Source of the DNA: Thiobacillus denitrificans
Lineage (GTDB): Bacteria; Pseudomonadota; Gammaproteobacteria; Burkholderiales; Thiobacillaceae
Reading direction: 5' to 3'
Assembly (NCBI GenBank): GCA_020723405.1
Contig: DYIY01000001.1
Location: forward strand, 62,001 to 126,000
Length of the DNA: 64,000 nt
Every line of letters starts with the position of its first letter. The stretch's first letter is position 1. Below are positions 9,359 through 16,901 of the stretch, piece after piece. The notes under the pieces are model-generated. The model saw nothing but the letters and a program-made list of their open reading frames with translations, searched no databases and was not told where the DNA came from. Both the position numbers and the translations under genes were made by a program.

Positions 9359-9408
9359 GGTTTGCCGGCGCCGGGACGGCTCCGGTATAGTCTGCCCCGC
9401 CATCGTTT

Positions 9409-9560
9409 CCGCGGGAGAGAGCCGGTCCAGCCGGCCGCCGAAGGCGCAACGCCACCCGCAACCGCTCAGGCAGAAGGACCGCGGAAATCGGGCAACGCTG
9501 GAGAGCGCCGCGCCGGACGCGGCCACCGATGGGGCAAATCTCTCAGGTAACCGGACAGCG
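9409..9560 (+). promoter_or_regulatory. tandem glycine riboswitch upstream of lipA-gcvT
   Basis: Two glycine aptamers are recognisable. Aptamer 1 runs from GCGGGAGAGAGCC through CCGCCGAAGGCGCAA to CTCAGGCAGAAGGAC (about 9411-9485). Aptamer 2 runs from CTGGAGAGCGCC through CACCGATGGGGCAAA to CTCTCAGGTAACCGGACAG (about 9498-9559). These are the conserved GGAGAG, CCGAAGG/CCGATGG, GCAA and CTCAGG blocks of the family. A hairpin GGAGGC-ACAAGA-GCCTCC (9569-9586) follows and may belong to the expression platform; it would bury a GGAGG. Known glycine riboswitches usually turn glycine cleavage genes on when glycine is high. Confidence 0.93.
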
Positions 9561-9641
9561 GGGTGAGTGGAGGCACAAGAGCCTCCGTCCGCTATACAAC
9601 CGGAGCCTTGCTTGCAGTCACACACCCCAAACGCCGCCCGC

Positions 9642-10511
9642 ATGCCCGTCTGGATCCGCCAGAACCTGGGCCGGGAACAGCACTTCCCCGGCACGGCCCG
9701 GGCGGTCCACGGCCACGACCTGCACACCGTCTGCGAGGAAGCCCGCTGCCCCAACCGGGGGGAATGCTGGAGCCGGGGCACCGCCACCTTCATGCTGCTG
9801 GGCGACACCTGCACCCGGGCCTGCGCCTTCTGCTCGGTGAAGACCGGCCGGCCCACCTGGAACGATGCCGACGAACCCCGGCGGGTGGCCCGCTCCTGTC
9901 TGGACCTGGGGCTCAACTTCGTCGTCCTCACCTCGGTGAACCGGGACGACCTGCCCGACGGCGGCGCAGGCTGCTTCGCCGACACCCTGGCCGAACTGCG
10001 CCGGCACAAGCCGGACATGGGCGTGGAATTCCTCACCCCCGACTTCCGCAATGTCCAGCAGCAGGCCGCCGGGCGGTTCGGCGCCACCCTGGCCGCCCTG
10101 CCCGACGCCTGCCGCAAGGACCTGATCTGGGGCCACAACGTGGAAACCGTGCCCCGGCTCTACAAGGATGCCCGCAAGGGGGCCAAGTACGAGCGCAGCC
10201 TGGACCTGCTCACCCTGGCCGCCCGCCAGCCGGGCATGGAAGCCAAGTCGTCCCTCATGCTGGGCCTGGGGGAGACCCGGGAAGAGGTGCTGGCCGTGCT
10301 GGCCGACCTGCGCCAGGCCGGTGTCCAGCGCCTGTCCCTGGGCCAGTACCTGCGCCCCACCCTGGACAACCTGCCGGTGGCCCGCTACGTGGCGCCGGAG
10401 GAATTCGCCGAGTATGAAACCGCCGCCCGGGAACTGGGATTTTCCTGGGTGAAGGCCGGCCCCCTGGTGCGCAGTTCCTACTACGCCGAGGAAGTCCAGG
10501 CCCGTCCCTGA
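9642..10511 (+). CDS. lipA: lipoyl synthase, in the glycine cleavage locus
   Basis: 289 aa. A radical-SAM enzyme that inserts two sulfurs into octanoylated carrier proteins such as GcvH. The auxiliary cluster ligands are C31, C36 and C42 (CEEARCPNRGEC). The radical-SAM cluster ligands are C57, C61 and C64 (CTRACAFC). The conserved C-terminal serine motif is RSSYYAEE. The start is ATG 9642: an in-frame GTG at 9567 lies against the riboswitch and would add non-conserved residues. It is slightly shorter at the N-terminus than typical LipA. Its place directly behind a glycine riboswitch and 28 bp before gcvT suggests lipoyl supply for the H protein. Confidence 0.93.
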   Translation: MPVWIRQNLGREQHFPGTARAVHGHDLHTVCEEARCPNRGECWSRGTATFMLLGDTCTRACAFCSVKTGRPTWNDADEPRRVARSCLDLGLNFVVLTSVNRDDLPDGGAGCFADTLAELRRHKPDMGVEFLTPDFRNVQQQAAGRFGATLAALPDACRKDLIWGHNVETVPRLYKDARKGAKYERSLDLLTLAARQPGMEAKSSLMLGLGETREEVLAVLADLRQAGVQRLSLGQYLRPTLDNLPVARYVAPEEFAEYETAARELGFSWVKAGPLVRSSYYAEEVQARP

Positions 10512-10539
10512 CCCCCCCACCTATCGGATCGCCCACCCC

Positions 10540-11619
10540 ATGCTCAAACAGACCCCCCTCAACCAGCGCCATCGCGACGCCAACGCCAAGCTGGTGGACT
10601 TCTCCGGCTGGGAGATGCCCATCCACTACGGCTCCCAGATCGAGGAACACCACACCGTGCGGCGGGACGCCGGCATGTTCGACGTGTCCCACATGCTGCC
10701 CGTGGACCTGAAGGGCGAAGGCGCCCGGGACTTCCTGCGCCGCCTGGTGGCCAACAACGTGGACAAGCTGCAAAGCACCGGCAAGGCCCTCTACACCTGC
10801 ATGCTCCACGAGGGCGGCGGCGTGGTGGACGACCTGATCGTCTACTTCCTCAACGAATCCTGGTTCCGTCTGGTGGTCAACGCCGGCTGTGCCGACAAGG
10901 ACCTGGCCTGGATGGAAACCCAGCGGGACGCCCTGGCCCCGGGCCTCAGCCTCACCCCCCGCCGGGACCTGTCCATGATCGCCATCCAGGGCCCCAGGGC
11001 CGCCGAGAAGCTCTGGCAGGCCATGCCCGGCACCCAGGAACTGGCCGGCCCCCTGAAGCCCTTCAACGCCGTGGTGGTGGGCGACATGTTCGTGGCCCGC
11101 ACCGGCTACACCGGTGAGGACGGCTTCGAGATCATGCTGCCCAACAAGGCCGCCCCCTATTTCTGGATGGCCCTGCTGGAAGCCGGCGTCAAACCCTGCG
11201 GCCTGGGCGCCCGGGACACCCTGCGCCTGGAAGCCGGCATGAACCTCTACGGCCAGGACATGGACGAGCGCACCACCCCCCTGGAATCGGGTCTGGCCTG
11301 GACCGTGGACCTGAAGTCGGAACGGGACTTCATCGGCAAGGACGCCCTGCTGCGCCTGCCCCGGGACAAGCAACTGGTGGGCCTCAAGCTCGTTGACCGG
11401 GGCGTGCTGCGCAACCACCAGGCCGTGTTCACCGCCGCCGGCCCCGGCGAGATCACCAGCGGCTCCTTCTCCCCCACCCTCAACGCCTCCATCGCCTTGG
11501 CCCGGGTCCCGGCCTCGGTCCAGCCGGGCGACACGGTGGAGGTGGAAATTCGCGACAAACGCCTGAAGGCGGTTGTGGTGAAATATCCCTTTGTACGCAA
11601 CGGCAAGGCATTAATCTGA
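10540..11619 (+). CDS. gcvT: aminomethyltransferase (glycine cleavage T protein)
   Basis: 359 aa. Transfers the aminomethyl carbon from lipoyl-GcvH to tetrahydrofolate, releasing ammonia. The start MLKQTPLNQRHRDANAKLVDFSGWEMPIHY-like N-terminus is typical. Other family features are AGMFDVSHM, the folate-contacting GYTGEDGFEIM, and LGARDTLRLEAGMNLYGQDM. The C-terminal barrel ends with VVKYPFVRNGKA. It follows lipA by 28 bp. gcvH comes next after a 141-bp gap occupied by a heptamer-armed repeat. Confidence 0.97.
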   Translation: MLKQTPLNQRHRDANAKLVDFSGWEMPIHYGSQIEEHHTVRRDAGMFDVSHMLPVDLKGEGARDFLRRLVANNVDKLQSTGKALYTCMLHEGGGVVDDLIVYFLNESWFRLVVNAGCADKDLAWMETQRDALAPGLSLTPRRDLSMIAIQGPRAAEKLWQAMPGTQELAGPLKPFNAVVVGDMFVARTGYTGEDGFEIMLPNKAAPYFWMALLEAGVKPCGLGARDTLRLEAGMNLYGQDMDERTTPLESGLAWTVDLKSERDFIGKDALLRLPRDKQLVGLKLVDRGVLRNHQAVFTAAGPGEITSGSFSPTLNASIALARVPASVQPGDTVEVEIRDKRLKAVVVKYPFVRNGKALI

Positions 11620-11738
11620 GTCGGTAGTCGGTAGTCGGTAGTTGGTAGTTGGTAGTCGGTAGCTTTTAGTTTCCGCGCCGAAGGCGCGCTGAAATTCAGC
11701 TACAGACTACCAACTACCAACTACCGACTCCGACTACC
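11620..11738. repeat. heptamer-armed inverted element, family A copy 1
   Basis: Fills the gcvT-gcvH gap. The left arm is six tandem heptamers (GTCGGTA x3, GTTGGTA x2, GTCGGTA). The core runs from TAGC to GCTA (about 43 bp) and contains the hairpin CGCGCC-GAA-GGCGCG. The right arm (CTACAGACTACCAACTACC and on) is the complementary heptamer series. The whole element could fold into one long stem with a GC-clamped tip. Confidence 0.92.
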
Positions 11739-11760
11739 TGCTTCCTCAACTGGAGAAACC

Positions 11761-12150
11761 ATGACCATCCCCGCCAACCTCAAATACGCCAAATCCCACG
11801 AATGGGCCCGCCTGGAAGACGACGGCACGGTCACCGTGGGCATCACCCATCACGCCCAGGACCTGCTGGGGGACATGGTCTTCGTGGAGAACCCCACCGT
11901 GGGTCGGCAACTCGCCGCCGGCGAGGAATGCGCCGTGGTGGAATCGGTGAAGGCCGCCTCCGACGTCTACGCCCCCATCGCCGGGGAAGTGGTGGCCGCC
12001 AACGCCGACGTGGAAGGCAGCCCGGAATCCATCAACCAGGACGCCTACGCCGCCTGGATGTTCAGGCTCAAGCCCGCCAACCCCGCCGACCTGGACGGCC
12101 TGATGGACGCCGCCGCCTACCAGGCCCATGTGGAATCGGAAGCACACTGA
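11761..12150 (+). CDS. gcvH: glycine cleavage system H protein
   Basis: 129 aa. The lipoyl carrier that shuttles the aminomethyl group between the P, T and L proteins. The start [18 protein letters not shown] is the usual N-terminus. The lipoylation motif [14 protein letters not shown] places the modified lysine at Lys64. [16 protein letters not shown] is the conserved C-terminal segment. GGAGAA lies 6 bases before the ATG at 11761. It is flanked on both sides by family A repeats. Confidence 0.98.
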   Translation: MTIPANLKYAKSHEWARLEDDGTVTVGITHHAQDLLGDMVFVENPTVGRQLAAGEECAVVESVKAASDVYAPIAGEVVAANADVEGSPESINQDAYAAWMFRLKPANPADLDGLMDAAAYQAHVESEAH

Positions 12151-12154
12151 GAGG

Positions 12155-12249
12155 AGTCGGTAGTCGGTGGTTGGTCGTCTGTAGCTGAATTTCAGCGCGC
12201 CTTCGGCGCGGAAACCTAAAGCTACCGACTACCGACTACTGACTACCGC
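12155..12249. repeat. heptamer-armed inverted element, family A copy 2 (core inverted)
   Basis: Fills the gcvH-gcvPA gap. The core TAGCTGAATTTCAGCGCGCC... is the near-exact reverse complement of the copy 1 core, with its hairpin read as GCGCC-TTC-GGCGC. Arms are about three heptamers each (GTCGGTA types on the left, CTACCGA types on the right). The opposite orientation of the core relative to copy 1, with the gene order unchanged, shows the element itself can sit either way round. Confidence 0.92.
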
Positions 12250-12257
12250 CTAAAGAG

Positions 12258-13646
12258 ATGCCCTTCATCCCCCATACCGAATCCGACGTGGCCGCCATGC
12301 TGGCCAGCATCGGCGCGCCCTCCCTGGACGCCCTGTTCGACGAGATCCCCCCAGACCTGAACTGCGGCGGTCTGGCCGGCATTCCCGAAGGCCTGTCGGA
12401 GATGGCGGTGACCCGCCTGACCCAGGAACGGGCGGCCCGGGACGGCTTCTACCTGAACTTCCTGGGGGCGGGGGCCTACGAACACCACATCCCGGCAGCG
12501 GTCTGGCAGATCGTCACCCGGGGGGAGTTCTACTCCGCCTACACCCCCTACCAGGCGGAGGCCAGCCAGGGCACCCTGCAACTGCTTTACGAATACCAGA
12601 CCATGATGGCCGGCCTCACCGGCCTGGACGTGTCCAACGCCTCCCTCTACGACGGCGCCTCGGCCCTGGCGGAAGCGGTGCTCATGGCGGTGCGGGCCAG
12701 CAAGGCGGGCATCCGCCGGGTGCTGGTGCCGGCCACGGTGCATCCCCGCTATCTGGCGGTGGCCCGCACCACGGTGAAGAACCAGGGCATCGAACTGGTG
12801 GGCGTGCCCTTCGATCCGGCCAGCGGGCTCACCGACCCGGCCGCCCTGGAGGCCCTGGGGGCCGAGCCGGCCGCCGCCCTGGTCATCCCCCAGCCCAACT
12901 TCTTTGGCCGCCTGGAAGCGGTGGACGCCCTCACCGACTGGGCCCACGCCCACGCCATGCTGGCCATCGCCTTGGTGAATCCCCTGTCCCTGGCCCTGCT
13001 CAAGCCGCCGGGCCAGTGGGGCAGCAAGGGCGCCGACATCTGCGTCGGCGACGGCCAGCCCCTGGGGGTGCCCCTGTCCTCCGGCGGCCCCTACTTCGGC
13101 TTCATGACCGCCCGCCAGGCCCTGGTGCGGCAGATGCCCGGCCGCATCGTGGGCCGCACCGTGGACCTGGACGGCCAGCCCGGCTTCGCCCTCACCCTCC
13201 AGGCCCGGGAGCAGCACATCCGCCGCTCCAAGGCCACCTCCAACATCTGCACCAACCAGGGCCTGCTGGTCACCGCCGCCACCCTCCACATGGCCCTGCT
13301 GGGCCCGGAGGGGCTGAAGAACGTGGCCCTGAGCAGCCACGCCAACACCCGGGCCCTGGTGGACAAGCTCACCGCCATCCCCGGCGTGGAGCGGGTGTTC
13401 CCCGGCCCCTTCTTCCACGAAGCGGTGATCCGGGTGAGCAGCCCGGTGCCAGAAGTGCTGCGGGCCCTGCGCGCCCAGGGCATCCTGGGGGGCTACGACC
13501 TGGGCCTGGACTACCCGGAACTGGCCGGCTGCATCCTGGTCTGTGCCACCGAGACCCGCACCGATGGCGACCTGGCCCAATACGCGCAACAATTGGAACG
13601 GATTCTCAGCCGGCGCCGGGAAGCCCCGCCCTGCGCCTACAAATGA
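12258..13646 (+). CDS. gcvPA: glycine dehydrogenase (decarboxylating) subunit 1
   Basis: 462 aa. The N-terminal half of the P protein, which with GcvPB forms an alpha2beta2 PLP enzyme that decarboxylates glycine onto lipoyl-GcvH. The start [15 protein letters not shown] is typical of GcvPA. Conserved blocks are [36 protein letters not shown] and [31 protein letters not shown] lies in the second half. The split P protein is the form usual in this class, unlike the single GcvP of enterobacteria. tpx follows 51 bp downstream, and gcvPB lies beyond that. Confidence 0.97.
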   Translation: MPFIPHTESDVAAMLASIGAPSLDALFDEIPPDLNCGGLAGIPEGLSEMAVTRLTQERAARDGFYLNFLGAGAYEHHIPAAVWQIVTRGEFYSAYTPYQAEASQGTLQLLYEYQTMMAGLTGLDVSNASLYDGASALAEAVLMAVRASKAGIRRVLVPATVHPRYLAVARTTVKNQGIELVGVPFDPASGLTDPAALEALGAEPAAALVIPQPNFFGRLEAVDALTDWAHAHAMLAIALVNPLSLALLKPPGQWGSKGADICVGDGQPLGVPLSSGGPYFGFMTARQALVRQMPGRIVGRTVDLDGQPGFALTLQAREQHIRRSKATSNICTNQGLLVTAATLHMALLGPEGLKNVALSSHANTRALVDKLTAIPGVERVFPGPFFHEAVIRVSSPVPEVLRALRAQGILGGYDLGLDYPELAGCILVCATETRTDGDLAQYAQQLERILSRRREAPPCAYK

Positions 13647-13697
13647 CCCCCGCACCAGCCGACCCCGGCCCGGCGCAACACCACAGGAGACACTGAC

Positions 13698-14210
13698 ATG
13701 GCAACCGTAACCCTTGGCGGCGAACCCATCTCCGTCGGCGGCAATTTCCCCCGACCCGGCGATTCTGCCCATTCCTTCATGCTGGTGGACAAGGACCTGA
13801 AGGACGTGTCCCTGTCCAGCTTCTGGGGCAAGCGCAAGATCCTCAACATCGTCCCCAGCCTGGACACCCCGGTGTGCCAGGCCTCTACCCGCAAGTTCAA
13901 CGAAATGGCCTCGGCCCTGCCCAACACCATCGTGCTGGTCATTTCCGCCGACCTGCCCTTCGCCCAGAACCGCTTCTGCGGCGCCGAGGGCCTGAAGAAC
14001 GTGCACACCCTGTCCACCCTGCGGGGCCGGGACTTCCACAAGGACTACGGCGTCATGATCATGGACCCGCCCCTGGCCGGCCTCACCGCCCGGGCCGTCA
14101 TCATCCTGGACGAGAACGACAAGGTGGTCCATTCGGAACTGGTGCCCGAGATCAAGCAGGAGCCCAACTACGATGCCGCTTTGGCGGCGGCGAAGGGCGA
14201 GCCGCTTTGA
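13698..14210 (+). CDS. tpx: thiol peroxidase (atypical 2-Cys peroxiredoxin)
   Basis: 170 aa. Reduces hydrogen peroxide and alkyl hydroperoxides with thioredoxin. [18 protein letters not shown] places the peroxidatic cysteine at Cys60, and [14 protein letters not shown] the resolving cysteine at Cys94, both at the standard Tpx positions. The protein is full length. The ribosome binding site AGGAGA is 7 bases before the ATG. The gene lies between the two subunits of the glycine dehydrogenase P protein, an unusual place for it. Confidence 0.96.
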   Translation: MATVTLGGEPISVGGNFPRPGDSAHSFMLVDKDLKDVSLSSFWGKRKILNIVPSLDTPVCQASTRKFNEMASALPNTIVLVISADLPFAQNRFCGAEGLKNVHTLSTLRGRDFHKDYGVMIMDPPLAGLTARAVIILDENDKVVHSELVPEIKQEPNYDAALAAAKGEPL

Positions 14211-14213
14211 AAC

Positions 14214-14334
14214 AGTCGGTAGGGGGTAGTCGGTAGTCTGTAGCTTTAAATTTCCGCGCCAGGGGCGCGCATGCCAAAAGCTACCGACTACCAACTACCA
14301 ACTACCAACTACCAACTACCGACCACCGACTACC
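14214..14334. repeat. heptamer-armed inverted element, family A copy 3 (variant core)
   Basis: Between tpx and gcvPB. The core is TAGCTTTAAATTTCCGCGCC followed by AGG-GGCGCGC and ends AAAAGCTA, so the hairpin loop has changed compared with the GAA loop of other copies. The right arm is long, about seven heptamers (CTACCGA and CTACCAA types). The left arm has about four. The right arm happens to be open in the gcvPB frame. Confidence 0.88.
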
Positions 14335-14351
14335 CTCTATCCGCCCAACAG

Positions 14352-15800
14352 ATGCTCATCTTCCAGCACGCCCGCCCCGGTCGCCGGGCCTACGCCCAGG
14401 CACCCCTCACCGCACCCGCTGCCGACGACCTGCCTGCCGAAGTTCTGCGCCAGGCGCCGCCGCCCTTGCCGGAGGTGTCGGAGCTGGACGTGGTGCGGCA
14501 TTACACAGGTTTGTCACAAAAGAACTTCAGCATCGACACCCAGTTCTATCCCCTGGGCTCCTGCACCATGAAGTACAACCCCCGGGCCTGCAATTCCCTG
14601 GCCCTGCTGCCCCAGTTCCTGGCCCGCCATCCCCTGGCCGACGCCGACACCGGGCAGGGCTTCCTCACCTGCCTCCACGAGCTCCAGGAGATGCTCAAGG
14701 AAGTCACCGGCATGGCCGCCGTGTCCATGGCGCCCATGGCCGGGGCCCACGGGGAGTTCGCCGGGGTGGCCATGATCCGCGCCTACCACGACGCCCGGGG
14801 GGACGCTGCCCGGCGGGAGATCATCGTCCCCGACGCGGCCCACGGCACCAACCCGGCCACGGCCACCATGTGCGGCTACACGGTGAAGGAGATTCCCACC
14901 GACCGCCAGGGCAACGTGGACCTGGAGGCCCTGAAGGCCGCCGTGGGGCCCCAGACCGCCGGCCTCATGCTGACCAACCCCTCCACCCTGGGGGTGTTCG
15001 AGAAGACCATCGTGGCCATCCAGAAGATCGTCCACGAGGCGGGGGGGCTCACCTATTACGACGGGGCCAACCTGAACGCCATCCTGGGCCGGGTGCGGCC
15101 CGGCGACATGGGTTTCGACGTGATCCACATGAACCTGCACAAGACCTTCTCCACCCCCCACGGCGGCGGCGGCCCCGGGGCCGGCCCGGTGGGCGTGTCG
15201 GAACGACTGCGCCCCTTCCTGCCGGTGCCCTACGTGGTGCAGGAACAGGATAGCTACCGGCTGGCCCGGATGGCCGACTGCCCCCAGAGCATCGGCCCCA
15301 TGAGCGCCTTCGGCGGCAACATGGGGGTTCTGCTGCGGGCCTGGGTCTATGCCCGCATGCTGGGCGGCAAGGGCATGGCCCGGGTGGCGGAATTCGCCGC
15401 CCTGAACGCCAACTATCTGGCGGCGGAATTGAAACGGGCCGGTTTCGACCTGGCCTTCCCGGAGCGCCGGGCCAGCCATGAGTTCATCGTCACCCTGAAG
15501 AAGCTCAAGGACGACACCGGCGTGTCGGCCATGGACTTCGCCAAGCGCCTGCTGGATTACGGCTTCCACGCCCCCACCACCTACTTCCCCATGCTGGTGC
15601 CCGAGTGCCTGCTCATCGAGCCCACGGAGACCGAAAGCAAGGAGACCCTGGACGCCTTCGTGGCGGCCATGGTGGCGGTGAAACGGGAAGCCGAGGGCCA
15701 GCCCGACCTGGTGAAATCCGCCCCCCACACCCTGCCCGCCCGCCGCCTGGACGACGTCAAGGCCGCCCGGGAGCTGGACCTGGTGTGGAAGGCCGCGTGA
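14352..15800 (+). CDS. gcvPB: glycine dehydrogenase (decarboxylating) subunit 2
   Basis: 482 aa. The PLP-bearing half of the P protein. The start is ATG 14352 ([18 protein letters not shown]); the frame is open 81 bp further upstream only because the repeat reads through as a Thr-Asp-Tyr/Leu-Pro-Thr-rich string. Conserved features are [28 protein letters not shown] and [17 protein letters not shown]. Lys264 in the last is the PLP Schiff-base lysine. The C-terminus [20 protein letters not shown] is typical. It is followed by dgkA with a 4-base overlap. Confidence 0.97.
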   Translation: MLIFQHARPGRRAYAQAPLTAPAADDLPAEVLRQAPPPLPEVSELDVVRHYTGLSQKNFSIDTQFYPLGSCTMKYNPRACNSLALLPQFLARHPLADADTGQGFLTCLHELQEMLKEVTGMAAVSMAPMAGAHGEFAGVAMIRAYHDARGDAARREIIVPDAAHGTNPATATMCGYTVKEIPTDRQGNVDLEALKAAVGPQTAGLMLTNPSTLGVFEKTIVAIQKIVHEAGGLTYYDGANLNAILGRVRPGDMGFDVIHMNLHKTFSTPHGGGGPGAGPVGVSERLRPFLPVPYVVQEQDSYRLARMADCPQSIGPMSAFGGNMGVLLRAWVYARMLGGKGMARVAEFAALNANYLAAELKRAGFDLAFPERRASHEFIVTLKKLKDDTGVSAMDFAKRLLDYGFHAPTTYFPMLVPECLLIEPTETESKETLDAFVAAMVAVKREAEGQPDLVKSAPHTLPARRLDDVKAARELDLVWKAA

Positions 15801-16189
15801 GCGAAGCCACAGGAACCCCGGAGGAAAGCCCCCACAAGGGGAAGACCGGCCTCAAGCGGGTCTGGAACGCCTTCTTCTACTCCCTGGACGGCTTTGCCGC
15901 CGCCTGGAAGCACGAGGACGCCTTCCGCCAGGAAGCCCTGCTGGCCATGCTCATGGTACCCCTGGCCTTCCTGCTTGCCGACGCGGCCCTGGAACGGGCT
16001 TTGATGATTGCCGTGGTGCTGCTGGTGCTCATCGTGGAACTCATCAATTCCGCCATCGAGGCCACGGTGGACCGCATCTCCCTGGAAAACCACCAGTTGG
16101 CCAAGCGGGCCAAGGATATCGGCAGCGCGGCGGTGCTGGTGTCACTCAGCAACGTGCTGGTGGTCTGGGGCCTGATCCTGTTCGGCTGA
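15797..16189 (+). CDS. dgkA: diacylglycerol kinase
   Basis: 130 aa from a GTG at 15797 that overlaps the gcvPB stop (GTGA). A small trimeric inner-membrane enzyme that phosphorylates diacylglycerol, recycling lipid from membrane-derived glycan synthesis. The amphipathic N-terminal region [28 protein letters not shown] matches the family (quoted here as ideas: short helix, then FRQE). Three transmembrane helices follow. The catalytic segment is [14 protein letters not shown] with [17 protein letters not shown]. Translational coupling to gcvPB is likely, but no functional link is evident. Confidence 0.94.
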   Translation: MSEATGTPEESPHKGKTGLKRVWNAFFYSLDGFAAAWKHEDAFRQEALLAMLMVPLAFLLADAALERALMIAVVLLVLIVELINSAIEATVDRISLENHQLAKRAKDIGSAAVLVSLSNVLVVWGLILFG

Positions 16190-16220
16190 GGGGCTACCCG
16201 GATCCGGGCCTGGCCCCTCA
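16187..16220. terminator. bidirectional terminator-like hairpin between convergent genes
   Basis: Outer arms TGAGGGGC (16187-16194) and GCCCCTCA (16213-16220) enclose a perfect 12-base palindrome CCCGGATCCGGG (16197-16208). It overlaps the ends of dgkA and the convergent 16218-16889 gene. There is no clear U-run, so termination is inferred from position and fold. Confidence 0.5.
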
Positions 16221-16889
16221 ATCACCGCCGCAGCCGCCGCCGCACCCCCCGCCATCGCCGTCTCCGCCACCGTCTCCGCCACCGTCCCCGCTGTCGGAAG
16301 CGCCCAGGTCCGCACCGCAATGGCTGCCGCCCTGGCTTGGATCGCCCGGTGACTTGCAGTCGGCGGTGTAGCGGAAACCGTCGGCGATACCCATTTTGCC
16401 GTCAATGGCGAACAGCAGAGGTAGCCGGCTGGGATGGCGGGGGTCGATGTTCTCCTCGCGGCAGGCATGCCACCAGACCCGGCGCAGGCCAACGTTGTTC
16501 CGCCGGTCCGCCCCCAGGACCACAGCCGGGGTATGGTGCAGGTAGCCACCGAAGGCTTCCTTGCAGAATGCCTGGTAGTGGCGGGTGTAGAGGATGAACT
16601 CGTGCCACAGGTCGTCGGCCAGTTGGGAAGGCATGGAGACGAAGCTTCGCCCCGCTTTCAGATAGGCCAGGAAGAACTGGCGCAAGGCCCGTTCAACCAG
16701 TTGTCGATCTTTCTCGCTCAATTGCGGCCGCCTGGCAGCCAGTTTGTCCAGCAGCCCGGGCGGCAGGGGCTGCTCCCGGATGTAGGCCTCACGCCGGGCC
16801 ACCCGCCACCTGGACCAGAACAAGAAACACAGGCCCAGGACGAATACGTTGAGGAGAAGCAGGGCGGGAGTCATGTCAGGTGGACCCAT
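16218..16889 (-). CDS. membrane-anchored protein with cysteine/glycine-rich tail
   Basis: 223 aa from ATG 16889; a second ATG at 16874 is equally possible, and neither has a strong ribosome binding site. Residues 7-25 form one transmembrane helix. The middle (about residues 45-150) is soluble, with the motif ADDLWHEFILYTRHYQAFC and a following YLHHTP. This is the WHE-F-x-H/Y pattern seen in glycine-rich-domain-like (GRDP) proteins. The last 40 residues are Ser, then Gly/Asp repeats (GDGGGDGGG type) ending in a GGGCGGGCGGD-like tail. The function is unknown. It lies 12 bp after the HDOD gene on the same strand. Confidence 0.7.
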   Translation of the reverse strand: MGPPDMTPALLLLNVFVLGLCFLFWSRWRVARREAYIREQPLPPGLLDKLAARRPQLSEKDRQLVERALRQFFLAYLKAGRSFVSMPSQLADDLWHEFILYTRHYQAFCKEAFGGYLHHTPAVVLGADRRNNVGLRRVWWHACREENIDPRHPSRLPLLFAIDGKMGIADGFRYTADCKSPGDPSQGGSHCGADLGASDSGDGGGDGGGDGDGGGCGGGCGGD

Positions 16890-16901
16890 TGGCTACCCGC
16901 A

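Noticed and set aside
9567-9641. A GTG at 9567 as the lipA start
   Set aside because: It lies right against the second glycine aptamer, and the added 25 residues do not look like LipA. The ATG at 9642 gives a normal N-terminus.
14271-14351. An upstream ATG giving gcvPB a Thr/Asp/Tyr/Leu-Pro-rich leader
   Set aside because: The leader is only the heptamer arm read in frame; GcvPB proteins begin near the ATG at 14352.
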